Source: Thermoanaerobacterales bacterium
GTDB taxonomy: Bacteria > Bacillota > Desulfotomaculia > Desulfotomaculales > JASEER01
Assembly: GCA_030019475.1 (NCBI GenBank)
Contig: JASEER010000004.1
Coordinates: 24,823 to 88,822 of the forward strand
Length of the DNA: 64,000 nt
Direction of reading: 5' to 3'
The notes under the pieces were generated by a model that saw only the letters and a program-made list of their open reading frames with translations, was not told where the DNA came from and made no database searches. Positions 51,438 to 60,420 of the stretch are shown here, one piece after another (the first letter of the stretch is position 1; every line of letters starts with the position of its first letter). The translations under genes and the position numbers were made by a program.

Positions 51438-54290
51438 TTACGACAACTCGCGCCGTACGGTCTCTATCGTGTAGAACTCCAGTTGGTCGCCCTCCTGGAT
51501 GTCGTTAAAGTTCTCCAGGGTCAGGCCGCATTCATAGCCTTGGGCCACTTCCCTGACATCGTCCTTGAAACGTTTTAAAGATGACAGCTTGCCCTCGTGA
51601 ACGAGAACGCCGTCGCGAACCACCCGGACATTGGCGTCCCGGGAGATCTTGCCGTCAAGAACATAGCAGCCGGCGATGCTGCCGATCTTCGAGGCCCGGA
51701 AGACCTTGCGGACCTCAGCCTGCCCAATGGTCACCTCGCGGTATTCGGGCTCCAGAAGACCGGTCAGGGCGCCCCGGACGTCATTGATGGCGTCGTAGAT
51801 CACCTGATACAGATGGATATCCACCTTTTCGCGCTCGGCGGCACGCCGGGCGTTAACATCCGGCCGCACGTTGAAGCCGATGACCACCGCATTCGAGGCC
51901 GAAGCCAGCATGATGTCGGTTTCTGAAATCGCGCCCACGCCCTGGTGAATGATCTGAACCTTGACCTCGCCGGTGTTGAGCCGCTCAAGGGCCTGGGCGA
52001 GCGCCTCCACCGATCCCTGTACGTCCGCTTTCAGAATCAGCGGGAGTTCTTTTACCTCCCCCTCCTGGATGCGCTTGAATACGTCCTCCAGGGACAGGCG
52101 CCCGGAGGCACGGAACTCGTCCTGGCGCTTTTTCAGCTGCCGCTTATCCGCGATCTCACGTGCCAGCTTCTCATCGTCGGTGACGAAGAAGGTATCGCCG
52201 GCCGCGGGGACCTCGGAAAAACCGAGGACCTCCACCGGCGTGGACGGCCCCGCCTTCTTTACGCGGCGGCCCTTGTAGTCCATCATGGCACGCACACGGG
52301 CGAAGCAGCTTCCGGCGACCAGGGCGTCGCCGCTCTTTAGTGTGCCGTTCTGGACCAGGACGGTGGCCACGGGACCGCGACCTTTATCCAGGCGGGATTC
52401 TATTATCGTCCCCCGCGCCGGCCGGTTGGGATTGGCGCGCAGCTCGGACATTTCGGCGACTAAGAGTACCATCTCCAAAAGATCCCCCAAGCCCTGGTGG
52501 GTAAGTGCCGATACCGGGACCATAATCGTGTCGCCGCCCCATTCCTCGGAGAGGAGGCCGTGCTCTGTGAGTTGCTGTTTAACCCGCTCCGGGTTGGCGT
52601 CGGGCTTATCGATCTTGTTAATGGCGACGATGATGGGGATACCCGCCGCCCGGGCGTGGTTAATCGCCTCGACGGTCTGCGGCTTGACGCCGTCATCGGC
52701 CGCCACGACCAGAATGGCGATATCCGTCACGCTGGCGCCCCGGGCACGCATCGCGGTGAAAGCCTCGTGCCCCGGGGTGTCCAGGAAGGTAATCCGCTTC
52801 CCTTTATGCTGCACCTGGTAGGCGCCGATGTGCTGGGTGATGCCGCCGTGCTCCGTCGCTGTGACGTTCGTGTCCCGTATAGCGTCCAGCAACGAAGTCT
52901 TCCCATGGTCAACGTGGCCCATTACAACCACCACGGGCGGGCGCGGAGCCAGGCTGGACAGGTCATCGGCGGCTTCGGACTCCAACTGCAGCGCCTCAAC
53001 GTCTTCCTCCCGTTTGATCTCAACCGGGAAGCCGAATTCCTGGAGGATAATCGCCGCCGTCTCCACGTCAATCTCCTGGTTGATTGTCGCCATCGTCCCC
53101 ATTTCCATCAGGCGCTTGATAACATCCGCGGCCTTAATGGACATCTTCTCTGCCAGATCCTTAATCGTAAGGCTGTCCGTAAGGACGATCAGTTTCTTCT
53201 CGACCGGGACACGCTCCGCGCGGCCACGCCCCTGGCGGGTGCGAATCAGCTTGTTTTCATTGAACCCTTGTTTACGGGAACCGTCCCACTTGCGCCCGGC
53301 CCCGCGGCCCTGATCACGGTTGGCGGCCAACCGCTGCTGTCCGCCGCCCTTCTCCAGCCGTGCGGCCTCCACCACCTCTGCGGGCGGCTTGGGAATGGCC
53401 CGGCTAAGGTCCAGACCAGGCCGGCGACCGTGAGGGCGTCCCGCAGGCCGTCCCGGTGCGCCGGGACGGGGTGCCCCGTGCCGTGGCGCACCCTGGGGGC
53501 GCGGACCGGCCCCCTGCGGCCGCGGGCCGGCGCTATGCGGGCGCGGTGCGCCACCCTGCGGGCGCGGACCGGCCGCAAATGGAGTACGCTGCTCGGCCGG
53601 ACGCGGGGTCGCGGGCCGTTGCTCCGGCGTCTGCGGTGCCGGACGTGGTACGCCGGGCCGGGCCGGCCGCACATCAGCCGGGCGCGCCGGGCCGGGCCGG
53701 CGCACGGGCTCCTGCGGCGCCGGGTGCGCAGCTTTTGTCTTGGCGGCCGCCGGTGCAGGCTCAGTCTTCTCCGGTTTCACGGGTGCGACCGTTGGCGCAG
53801 GAGCGGCCGGTCTTTCCTCGGAGGGACCGGGGACGGCAGCCTGGCGCTCGGTTCGCACCAGGGGCTGCAGGTGACCCGGAATATTTAGAGGGCGCTCCAG
53901 AAAGCGCCGGTCCGGCGGTCGCTGGGGCACCTTATCCACCAGCCCGGGCCCGAACTGGCTAAGACGCGGAGGGCGGCTCTTAGGAGGTGGCGGTGGGGGA
54001 GCCGGAGAGTCCTTGGCCGTCGTCGCGGCCGGACCGGGAGCGGGGCCCGTCCCGGGGGAGGCCTTCTTGGGTTGCGTCCGCGTCGCCGGGCGCTGCGCCT
54101 CCGTCTCCGGAACAACAGGTTTCCGCTGCTGCCGCGCCCTGATGTGCCTCGTAACCGCGGCGATTTCATGGTCTTCCAGGGTGGAGAGAACGTTCTTCAC
54201 GTTAACCCCCACCTCCGTCAGGGCTCGGAGCAGTTCTTTACTCTCCAGGCCGATGTCTTTCGCTACTTCGTGGACACGTCTCTTGCCCAT
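51438..54290 (-). CDS. infB: Translation initiation factor IF-2
   Basis: 950 residues. IF2_N domain ([21 protein letters not shown]), a Pro/Ala/Arg-rich linker of about 300 residues with RPQGA.PR-like repeats (about 53440-53720), second IF2_N ([31 protein letters not shown]), G domain [26 protein letters not shown] and [10 protein letters not shown], then domains II-IV. It places fMet-tRNA on the 30S subunit. The ATG at 54290 after GGAGGTGG gives the family start; the frame extends into ylxQ without homology. Confidence 0.97.
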   Translation of the reverse strand: MGKRRVHEVAKDIGLESKELLRALTEVGVNVKNVLSTLEDHEIAAVTRHIRARQQRKPVVPETEAQRPATRTQPKKASPGTGPAPGPAATTAKDSPAPPPPPPKSRPPRLSQFGPGLVDKVPQRPPDRRFLERPLNIPGHLQPLVRTERQAAVPGPSEERPAAPAPTVAPVKPEKTEPAPAAAKTKAAHPAPQEPVRRPGPARPADVRPARPGVPRPAPQTPEQRPATPRPAEQRTPFAAGPRPQGGAPRPHSAGPRPQGAGPRPQGAPRHGAPRPGAPGRPAGRPHGRRPGLDLSRAIPKPPAEVVEAARLEKGGGQQRLAANRDQGRGAGRKWDGSRKQGFNENKLIRTRQGRGRAERVPVEKKLIVLTDSLTIKDLAEKMSIKAADVIKRLMEMGTMATINQEIDVETAAIILQEFGFPVEIKREEDVEALQLESEAADDLSSLAPRPPVVVVMGHVDHGKTSLLDAIRDTNVTATEHGGITQHIGAYQVQHKGKRITFLDTPGHEAFTAMRARGASVTDIAILVVAADDGVKPQTVEAINHARAAGIPIIVAINKIDKPDANPERVKQQLTEHGLLSEEWGGDTIMVPVSALTHQGLGDLLEMVLLVAEMSELRANPNRPARGTIIESRLDKGRGPVATVLVQNGTLKSGDALVAGSCFARVRAMMDYKGRRVKKAGPSTPVEVLGFSEVPAAGDTFFVTDDEKLAREIADKRQLKKRQDEFRASGRLSLEDVFKRIQEGEVKELPLILKADVQGSVEALAQALERLNTGEVKVQIIHQGVGAISETDIMLASASNAVVIGFNVRPDVNARRAAEREKVDIHLYQVIYDAINDVRGALTGLLEPEYREVTIGQAEVRKVFRASKIGSIAGCYVLDGKISRDANVRVVRDGVLVHEGKLSSLKRFKDDVREVAQGYECGLTLENFNDIQEGDQLEFYTIETVRRELS

Positions 54291-54342
54291 TAAACCACCT
54301 CCAAAAATGCCATACCAAAAACCCTCCGCCATTGCTGACCGG

Positions 54343-54663
54343 CTATCCCTGAGATTGTTGCGACGGTTCCTGAAGGCAGCCCAGGATACGCCGCGCCAGA
54401 TGTTGATCGAGGATCGTAACCACAGCACGGGGAGACTTCCCCAGGGCCGCACCCAGTTCCGCTTTCGCACCAAAGAGCACGAATGGAACGCCGAACCTTC
54501 GGGAGAGGGCGGAAAAATCCTGCTGCGTCGCCGGGGCGGCGTCGGCCGCGATTATAACCAGCCGTGCCTGGCGGCGTTCCAGCTTGGCCCGCACCCCTTC
54601 GTCGCCCGAAACAACGCTGCGTGCCCGCTGCCCGAGCCCGAGAAGCTTAAGAACCTGATCCAC
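54343..54663 (-). CDS. ylxQ: YlxQ, L7Ae-like RNA-binding protein
   Basis: 106 residues of the ribosomal L7Ae/L30e fold: [46 protein letters not shown] and the C-terminal [17 protein letters not shown]. Binding target presumably a kink-turn RNA, not shown. GTG start, GGGAGGAGG 9 bases upstream; overlaps the end of ylxR by 17 bases. In its standard position before infB. Confidence 0.92.
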   Translation of the reverse strand: MDQVLKLLGLGQRARSVVSGDEGVRAKLERRQARLVIIAADAAPATQQDFSALSRRFGVPFVLFGAKAELGAALGKSPRAVVTILDQHLARRILGCLQEPSQQSQG

Positions 54664-54928
54664 GGTTCATGACCTCCTCCCGGAGGCGCGCCATCAAATC
54701 CGGGTCAAGACGCTGGTGGAGCACATGCTCGAGGCGTTTACTCCGGGCCGCCTCCTCAAAACAGGCTATGTCAGGGCAGAGATAGGCGCCGCGCCCGGCC
54801 CGTCGCCCGGTGAAGTCCAATACCACCTGGCCGTCCGGGGTTCGAACGATCCGGATGAGTTCGCGCTTGGGCCGCATTTGCCGGCAGCCCACGCAGAGCC
54901 TCAGAGGTACCTTCTTTATATGCGCCAG
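54647..54928 (-). CDS. ylxR: YlxR (DUF448/RNA-binding) protein, apparent CTG start
   Basis: 93 residues. VPLRLCVGCRQMRPKRELIRIVRTPDGQVVLDFTGRRAGRGAYLCPDIACFEEA is a full YlxR with the CVGC and GRGAYLC elements. A GTG inside CVGC (54892) is too late. The only suitable start is a CTG at 54928-54926, giving MAHIKKVPLRLC, 9 bases after GGGGAGG. YlxR is an RNA-binding protein reported to modulate RnpA or transcription in other Firmicutes. It lies 21 bases downstream of nusA. Confidence 0.92.
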   Translation of the reverse strand: MAHIKKVPLRLCVGCRQMRPKRELIRIVRTPDGQVVLDFTGRRAGRGAYLCPDIACFEEAARSKRLEHVLHQRLDPDLMARLREEVMNRGSGS

Positions 54929-54949
54929 GGTTGCACGCCTCCCCGCAGC

Positions 54950-56122
54950 TCAGGCCCGTTCCCCTTGCCCGGAATCGGTCACGGGCTCTAAATCCTCGCT
55001 CTCGCCGGCATCCAGTTCCGCTTCCGGCTTCGTCTCCATACCCGGCTCTCCGGCGTAGCCCTGCTGTTCCATATATTCCCGATAGATTTCGGCCATCTGG
55101 GATTCGCTCTTGATATCGATTTTCCACCCGGTAAGCTTGGCGGCCAGGCGGGCGTTCTGCCCTTCCTTGCCGATGGCCAGGGACAACTGGTAATCAGGTA
55201 CAATAACCCGCGCGATCTTCTCGTCCTCCCATATCTCCACGGCCACGACCTTGGCCGGGCTCAAGGAGGCCGCTACGAATTTTGACGGGTCGGGGTGCCA
55301 CTTGACAATGTCGATCTTTTCCCCGTTTAGTTCGTTGACAATGGATTGCACGCGGATGCCTTTCGGCCCGACGCAGGCCCCCACCGGGTCGATATGTTCG
55401 TCGCCCGAATAGACGGCGATCTTGGAGCGCACCCCGGGCTCACGCGCAACCGCCTTGAGTTCCACCAGCCCCTCCTGCAATTCGGGAACCTCGAGTTCAA
55501 AGAGCCTTTTGAGGAGACCGGGATGGGTGCGGGAGAGGATGATTAAAGGCCCCTTGGTGGTTCGTTTGACCTCGACGATATAGGCCTTGATACGTAAACC
55601 CGGATAAAGGCGCTCGCCGGGGATCTGCTCCTGAGGGGTAAGGACCGCATCGGCGCGCCCCAATTCGATGTAGGCGCTGCGCTGCTCCAAACGCTGGATA
55701 ACCCCCGTGATGATGTCCCCTTCCCGGCTGGAGAATTCCTCGTACACCAGGTTCCGCTCGGCCTCGCGGATCCGCTGCACAACGACCTGCTTCGCCGTCT
55801 GGGCGGCTATCCGCCCGAAGTTCCGGGGCGTGATCTCGGTCTCCACGATGTCCTCCAGTTCGTAGGAAGGGTTAATCCGACGCGCCTCGGCGAGCGAAAT
55901 CTCGGTGTTGGGATCCTGGACCTCATCTACGACGGCACGCTTGCTGAAGACACGACATTCCCCGGTCCGCCGGTCGATATGCACCCGGGCGTTGGCCGAG
56001 GTGCCGAAGTTCCGCCGGTAAGCGGACAGCAGCGCGGCCTCAATGGCCTCGATCAGGACTTCCTGCGCGATCCCGCGCTCTTTCTCCAACGCATGGATGG
56101 CCTCAAGGAACTCACTGTTCAT
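54950..56122 (-). CDS. nusA: Transcription termination/antitermination factor NusA
   Basis: 390 residues. N-terminal RNA-polymerase-binding domain ([36 protein letters not shown]), S1 domain ([35 protein letters not shown]), KH1 ([19 protein letters not shown]...[10 protein letters not shown]) and KH2 ([46 protein letters not shown]). C-terminal acidic repeats of proteobacterial NusA are absent, as normal for Firmicutes. ATG after AGGAGG; overlaps rimP by 11 bases. Confidence 0.97.
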   Translation of the reverse strand: MNSEFLEAIHALEKERGIAQEVLIEAIEAALLSAYRRNFGTSANARVHIDRRTGECRVFSKRAVVDEVQDPNTEISLAEARRINPSYELEDIVETEITPRNFGRIAAQTAKQVVVQRIREAERNLVYEEFSSREGDIITGVIQRLEQRSAYIELGRADAVLTPQEQIPGERLYPGLRIKAYIVEVKRTTKGPLIILSRTHPGLLKRLFELEVPELQEGLVELKAVAREPGVRSKIAVYSGDEHIDPVGACVGPKGIRVQSIVNELNGEKIDIVKWHPDPSKFVAASLSPAKVVAVEIWEDEKIARVIVPDYQLSLAIGKEGQNARLAAKLTGWKIDIKSESQMAEIYREYMEQQGYAGEPGMETKPEAELDAGESEDLEPVTDSGQGERA

Positions 56123-56615
56123 CTTTCACTGAACCTCCTGCGGGGGAATCGCCCCACTCAAAAACAAGACGGGTCACGGCAATGCTCTCCCATGGGACGA
56201 GGATGGGCTGTCCGTCGACCTCAAGATGCACGCCCTGAGCGTCGTGCCCCAAAAGGACTCCGGTAAATCTCTTCCGCCCGTTGACCGGTGCGAAGGTGGT
56301 CAGCTTGACCCGGCGTCCCCGGAAGCGTTCGTAGTCTGATGGCTTTTTAAGGGGCCGCTCCAGCCCGGGAGATGAGACCTCCAGAAAGTAGGCTTGCGGG
56401 ATGAAATCCTCTTCGTCCAGGATGGGGCTGATGGCATTGGACACCGCCTCGCAGTCGTCAAGCCCTACCCCTTCGGGCTTATCAATAAAAAGACGGAGGT
56501 ACCAGCGCCCTCCCTCTCTGCGGTACTCAACGTCGACCAGTTCGAGCCCGTACCGGGCGGCCACCGGGGCGGCCAGTTCGGCGACGCGGGCGGCGACTGT
56601 TGATGCCTGTGCCAA
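56112..56615 (-). CDS. rimP: Ribosome maturation factor RimP
   Basis: 167 residues. LAAPVAARYGLELVDVEYRREGGRWYLRLFIDKPEGVGLDDCEAVSNAISPILDEEDFIPQAYFLEVSSPGLERPLKK is the RimP N-terminal domain, followed by an SH3-like C-terminal part. The TTG at 56615 is 6 bases after GAGGAGG; the ATG two codons earlier directly abuts it. It assists 30S assembly and is first in the nusA-infB operon. Confidence 0.94.
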   Translation of the reverse strand: MAQASTVAARVAELAAPVAARYGLELVDVEYRREGGRWYLRLFIDKPEGVGLDDCEAVSNAISPILDEEDFIPQAYFLEVSSPGLERPLKKPSDYERFRGRRVKLTTFAPVNGRKRFTGVLLGHDAQGVHLEVDGQPILVPWESIAVTRLVFEWGDSPAGGSVKDEQ

Positions 56616-56650
56616 CTTCATCCTCCTCGCGTAGGATTCAGGGCTAAGAC

Positions 56651-56677
56651 GAAGGAGTGGGTCAAACCCACTCCTTC
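56651..56677 (-). ncRNA. Conserved-type leader hairpin upstream of rimP
   Basis: GAAGGAGTGGGT-ttg-ACCCACTCCTTC: a perfect 12-bp stem with a 3-base loop in the 5' leader, about 35 bases before rimP. No T-tract follows on the minus strand, so it is not a plain terminator. Comparable GC-rich hairpins precede rimP/ylxS in many Firmicutes; regulatory role inferred. Confidence 0.6.
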
Positions 56678-56716
56678 GGGAAAAAACGCTCGGCCACCAG
56701 GTCCTAAACCACGGTA

Positions 56717-56745
56717 AGTATAGCATAAGATGATCCGCCTTACAA
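56717..56745 (-). promoter_or_regulatory. Promoter of the rimP-nusA-infB operon
   Basis: Minus strand TTGTAA (56745-56740), 17-base spacer, TATACT (56722-56717). Confidence 0.78.
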
Positions 56746-56759
56746 GTCCCTACTTAAAT

Positions 56760-56981
56760 CTATTCTTCCCGCCAGCTCACGACTTCATACCCCGCGCCGC
56801 CGATGGCCTCCGCCACGCGCGCCGCGAGTCCGGCGTCGGCAACCCTCACCCGCACCTCTCCGGACGGCAGGTCGACCCGCACCTCCCGCACCCCGGGCAC
56901 CGCGCCGACCGCCTTCTCAACAGCAGCCTTGCAATGCCGGCAACTCATACCCTTAACATAGACAACGAGGGATCGCGACAT
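56760..56981 (-). CDS. copZ: Heavy-metal-associated (CopZ-like) chaperone
   Basis: 73 residues, one HMA domain: VYVKGMSCRHCKAAVEKAVGAVPGVREVRVDLPSGEVRVRV. The metal motif is MSCRHC (CxxC); copper(I) is the usual ligand. ATG start. It sits 27 bases after trxA, with no copper ATPase or CsoR nearby, so substrate specificity is inferred from family only. Confidence 0.88.
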   Translation of the reverse strand: MSRSLVVYVKGMSCRHCKAAVEKAVGAVPGVREVRVDLPSGEVRVRVADAGLAARVAEAIGGAGYEVVSWREE

Positions 56982-57008
56982 AAGGATACCGCCTCCCGAA
57001 CCGCGGCC

Positions 57009-57329
57009 TCAGCCGAGAAGACCGTTGAGTTTCTCGACCACCGTTTCCTTCGCCGTAAAGCCGACCTCTTGGGCCACAACCTTGCCCCCCTTGAAGAAGA
57101 GCAGGGTCGGGATCCCCCTGATGCCGAACTGCGCCGTAAGCTCTTTATTCTCGTCGACGTTCAGTTTGCCGACTTTGACACGCCCGGCGAACTCCTCGGC
57201 TACCTGTTCAATGACGGGTGCCATGCTCCGGCACGGCCCGCACCACGGGGCCCAAAAGTCAACCAGGACCGGTTCACCGCTATTTAAAACCTCCGCCTCG
57301 AAATTCTGCTGATCAAGCTTGATCACCAT
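57009..57329 (-). CDS. trxA: Thioredoxin
   Basis: 106 residues. [24 protein letters not shown] (WCGPC active site), [29 protein letters not shown] (cis-Pro) and a typical C-terminus. General disulfide reductase. ATG 57329 with GAAGG upstream; a long open frame upstream is spurious. Confidence 0.95.
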   Translation of the reverse strand: MVIKLDQQNFEAEVLNSGEPVLVDFWAPWCGPCRSMAPVIEQVAEEFAGRVKVGKLNVDENKELTAQFGIRGIPTLLFFKGGKVVAQEVGFTAKETVVEKLNGLLG

Positions 57330-57409
57330 TCTCTGAACCTTCTTTCTATGAAATAATTTTTGCAAGATTATCTGCTGCGGGGAACACACTGTCCCCGGCG
57401 CTAAACAGC

Positions 57410-57607
57410 TCAGCCGCCGCCTGAAGCGCCTGCCCCTGCGCCGCACCCGCCCCCTGCGGACCCGCTCCCGAGGCTGAATGAGCCCAGGAGCAAGCGCACC
57501 TGCTTGCTGGCACATCGCGGACACACTACCCGTTCCCGCTCGGCGTACGGCACGAGGACGGTAAAACGATACCGGCAGTCCTGACAGCGAAACTCATACA
57601 AGGGCAC
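57410..57607 (-). CDS. FmdB-type zinc ribbon protein
   Basis: 65 residues. [46 protein letters not shown] with two CxxC pairs (CQDC, CPRC) is the FmdB/YfgA-like regulatory zinc ribbon; the tail is a Gly/Ala-rich stretch [19 protein letters not shown]. Role unknown (the name comes from a formamidase operon). GTG start. A good promoter lies upstream at 57646-57674. Confidence 0.85.
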   Translation of the reverse strand: MPLYEFRCQDCRYRFTVLVPYAERERVVCPRCASKQVRLLLGSFSLGSGSAGGGCGAGAGASGGG

Positions 57608-57645
57608 CCCGAACACCCCTTGGTGCTGGATTAAATTACTATACG

Positions 57646-57674
57646 ATTTTAATATAAAGACCAGTGACTGACAA
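57646..57674 (-). promoter_or_regulatory. Promoter of the FmdB-type gene (and probably trxA-copZ)
   Basis: Minus strand TTGTCA (57674-57669), 17-base spacer, TAAAAT (57651-57646). Confidence 0.75.
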
Positions 57675-57696
57675 GACCGAATCCCGCGGCCCGGCA

Positions 57697-58464
57697 TCAA
57701 CCGAGCCCGGACTGCTTGAACATCTGAATAAAATTCAAAACAAACTGCAGTTCCTTGCGGTTCAGGTTACACACCAGCCCCAGGATGGCTTGAACGTTCG
57801 GATGGACCAGCAGTTCGCGCAGTTCCGGGTTCATCATGCTGAGCATCTGATCCGGGGCCCCCGGCTCCATGATGAAGTAACATGGGGAGACACCCATGGC
57901 CTGAGCCAGCTTCTCCAAGGTCTTGAGCGAGGGTTGGACCTTTCCCTGTTCCACCTGCCCGATTAGTCCCGCGGTAACCCCCGCCAGGCGGGCCAGTTGA
58001 GCCTGCGTCATGCCGTATTCTTCGCGCAGCATGCGGAGTTTATGCCCAAGCGAGCCCTCGTTGCCGATGAGGACCAGCGCCGGCACGCCGAGTTCCTCTG
58101 CCAGCCGCTTAAGGGTCGCCAGCGAGGGATAGACCGCCCCCCGCTCGATTTCCGACAGGTAGGACACCGAAATCCCGGCCCGCTCGGCAAGGGCGGACAG
58201 GCTGAGGCCCTTTTCACCTCGAAGAACCCGGATCTTTTCCCCGATGGTCAAGCTCGCACCCCGCGGTTCCCCTTCGACCAGTTGGGCCTTGGTGACGTTA
58301 AGGGCCGCGGCCAGTTTCTCCAGACTCTTCAGCGAAGGGCGCTTTGAACCGCGTTCGATCTCGGAAAGGTAAGATAGCGACAGTTCAGCACGCCGTGCAA
58401 GTTCTTGCAGAGTATAGCCCCGTTCCTCGCGCAAGGCACGGACCTGTTCACCACGGATAATCAC
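57697..58464 (-). CDS. Transcriptional regulator with three tandem XRE helix-turn-helix domains
   Basis: 255 residues. Three HTH_3 units of about 60 residues in a row: residues 5-60 (VRALREERGYTLQELARRAELSLSYLSEIERGSKRPSLKSLEKLAAAL), 74-130 (IRVLRGEKGLSLSALAERAGISVSYLSEIERGAVYPSLATLKRLAEEL) and 140-200 (LRMLREEYGMTQAQLARLAGVTAGLIGQVEQGKVQPSLKTLEKLAQAM). The tail (about 205-255) is helical and ends with LVCNLNRKELQFVLNFIQMF. The first two repeats are very alike (SYLSEIERG in both). No ligand domain. Targets unknown. It precedes the FmdB-type gene. Confidence 0.92.
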   Translation of the reverse strand: MIIRGEQVRALREERGYTLQELARRAELSLSYLSEIERGSKRPSLKSLEKLAAALNVTKAQLVEGEPRGASLTIGEKIRVLRGEKGLSLSALAERAGISVSYLSEIERGAVYPSLATLKRLAEELGVPALVLIGNEGSLGHKLRMLREEYGMTQAQLARLAGVTAGLIGQVEQGKVQPSLKTLEKLAQAMGVSPCYFIMEPGAPDQMLSMMNPELRELLVHPNVQAILGLVCNLNRKELQFVLNFIQMFKQSGLG

Positions 58465-58514
58465 GTTGCGCTCGCTCTCCCGTCACACTGAAAATGTTTT
58501 TATTTTACTATCAT

Positions 58515-58542
58515 TCTATAATAGTGGGACTTGAGTTGACAA
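58515..58542 (-). promoter_or_regulatory. Probable promoter of the triple-HTH regulator
   Basis: Minus strand TTGTCA (58542-58537), 16-base spacer, TATAGA (58520-58515), overlapping the end of the penicillin-binding protein gene. The region from 58490 to 58520 is strongly A/T-rich for this genome. Confidence 0.5.
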
Positions 58543-60279
58543 CCCGTCGCCGGCCCTCGCCCCGGGCTTCGGCGCGCAGGCCAATAAACGATCGGCGATC
58601 TCCCGGAAGACCGGACCGGCCGCCTCACCGCCGCTGACGCCCCCCTCGATGAAGACGGCGATGGCGTAGCGCGGCCGGGCCAGAGGCGTATAGCCCACAA
58701 ACCAGGCGTTCGTACAGCCGTCGCCGAGTTCCGCGGTACCGGTTTTCCCCGCGCTGCCCCAGCCGGGGACCCAGGCACTCCTGCCGTTCCCTTCAGTGGT
58801 TACGAGTGTCATAAGGCGGCGCATGGCGGCGGCTGTACCGGACGACACCGCGGGGCGGCCTTGATCAGGCGGCAGCCGCCGCAGGACCTTGCCACCCGAC
58901 CGTACCTCCGCCACCAGGCGCGGCCGGAAATATGTCCCCCCGTTGGCAAAGGTGGCGGCCAACCCGGCGGCCTGTACGGCGTTGAGGAGGACCGGCCCCT
59001 GACCGATACTGGCGTTAACCAGATTGTACGGCCGTGCGATGGCGCTCAAGTCCTGCCGCGGGTCATGTTTCACGGGCAGGCCGATGATGCCGTCATCCTC
59101 CAGCCCCAGGCGCCGGCTAAAGGCCGCCAGACGCTCCGCGCCAAGGCGGAGCGCAACCTTGGCGAAGGTCGGATTGCACGATTCGGCGAAGGCACGGCCG
59201 AAAGTGAGTTCACCGTGACCGGCGCCGTTCCAGCACGGAATCAACTGCTCGGAGCGGCCTTCACAGCGGAAAACGCTTTCAGGAGTGACCAGGCCTTCCT
59301 CGAGCGCCGCAGCCGCCACCACCAGCTTAAAGACCGAGCCGGGCTGGTACAAGGCCAGAGCGCGGTTCACGAAGGGATCTCCATCCTTCTTCGCGGCCTT
59401 GCCGGGGGCGCGCGGGTCAAACCCCGGCCGCGAGGCTACCGCCAGAAGGTCCCCGTTACCGACGTCAAGCACTGCCGCGGCGCCCCGCACGCCGTGGCGG
59501 TCAAGGACTTCCTCCACCGCGGCCTGCACGCGACGGTCAAGGGTGAGGACGAGGTCATGGCGCCCGTCCGGCGCCCCTTCCGTGACCACCAGGCCCAGTC
59601 CTTGAAGCGGGCGGCCCCGGGCGTCGACGAAGACCCGTGCCGTGCGGGCGGGCCGGCTGCCCTTCAGGTCCTGCTCGTAGGCCAGTTCAAGTCCCGCCTT
59701 CCCTACCCGGTCGCCCAGACCGTAGCTCTTGCTTCCCGCCCTCGACAAAGCTGCGATCTCGTCACGGCCGGCTACAGGACCGGTGAAACCCAGGACGTGC
59801 GCGGCCAGGGATGGCGTGGGGTACCGAACGGTAACGGGCAGGACGTAGACCCCTTCCCACTGGTGTGCGGCCAGGGCCCTCCGCTGTGAAGGCGAGAGGC
59901 TGTACGGCAGAGCGCCCGGCTTCCCCATTTGCGAGCGGACCTCGGATACCGGCCGCCCAAGGACGGCGGCCAGCCGGCGCACTACATGGTCGGCGTCCTT
60001 CATTAACGCAGGGATTATCACCACGCATTCCTCGGGGACGCCTCCGGCAAGGGGCGCCAGGTTGCGGTCCAGGATACGCCCCCGCGGCTCGCTCTCCAAA
60101 GGCACGGCCGCCGTGCCCTGTTCCAGGCGGGCACCTGCGTAAAGGTCATGCTGGGCCACCTGGATGACACCGAGGCGCCATATAAGCAGCCCGAAGCACG
60201 CGAGGAGCGCCAGAAAAAGGCTCCGTACACGCCGGGGATGGGAACGCCCCACGTCTATCCGCCTCCTGCACGGGTTCAT
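58516..60279 (-). CDS. Penicillin-binding protein (transpeptidase, PBP2/FtsI/SpoVD type)
   Basis: 587 residues. N-terminal membrane anchor (about 18-38), dimerisation/pedestal domain with RGRILDRNLAPLAGG, and transpeptidase domain with LYQPGSVFKLVVAAAALEEG (S-x-x-K), FAESCNPTFAKVA (S-x-N) and GSAGKTGTAELG (K-T-G). It has no PASTA domains. It cross-links peptidoglycan; division versus sporulation role cannot be told from sequence. ATG behind GGGGGAG. It lies 141 bases after mltG. Confidence 0.93.
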   Translation of the reverse strand: MNPCRRRIDVGRSHPRRVRSLFLALLACFGLLIWRLGVIQVAQHDLYAGARLEQGTAAVPLESEPRGRILDRNLAPLAGGVPEECVVIIPALMKDADHVVRRLAAVLGRPVSEVRSQMGKPGALPYSLSPSQRRALAAHQWEGVYVLPVTVRYPTPSLAAHVLGFTGPVAGRDEIAALSRAGSKSYGLGDRVGKAGLELAYEQDLKGSRPARTARVFVDARGRPLQGLGLVVTEGAPDGRHDLVLTLDRRVQAAVEEVLDRHGVRGAAAVLDVGNGDLLAVASRPGFDPRAPGKAAKKDGDPFVNRALALYQPGSVFKLVVAAAALEEGLVTPESVFRCEGRSEQLIPCWNGAGHGELTFGRAFAESCNPTFAKVALRLGAERLAAFSRRLGLEDDGIIGLPVKHDPRQDLSAIARPYNLVNASIGQGPVLLNAVQAAGLAATFANGGTYFRPRLVAEVRSGGKVLRRLPPDQGRPAVSSGTAAAMRRLMTLVTTEGNGRSAWVPGWGSAGKTGTAELGDGCTNAWFVGYTPLARPRYAIAVFIEGGVSGGEAAGPVFREIADRLLACAPKPGARAGDGLSTQVPLL

Positions 60280-60340
60280 CAAGGCTCCCCCGGCCTGGAG
60301 AACCATTTTCCTAGTATTCCCATGCAAGGGCGGAGCTATT

Positions 60341-60369
60341 CCTTAATTCCGGTAGCCGCCGGGTTAAGG
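60341..60369. other. Imperfect hairpin between mltG and the PBP gene
   Basis: CCTTAA-TT-CCGG-6-CCGG-G-TTAAGG. It lies in the 141-base gap, which also holds a very GC-rich GGGCCCGG-type stretch (60392-60416). No T-tract. Confidence 0.3.
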
Positions 60370-60420
60370 CCCCGCGCCGGCGCCGTATCCCGCCCGGGCC
60401 GGGCCCCCGGGCCCTCTGCC

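Noticed and set aside
52497..53888. 463-codon plus-strand ORF
   Set aside because: Antisense to infB, including its low-complexity linker; no sign of translation.
57377..57397. CGGGGA/TCCCCG hairpin after the FmdB-type gene as terminator
   Set aside because: Only 6 bp and not followed by a U-tract; trxA probably continues on the same transcript.
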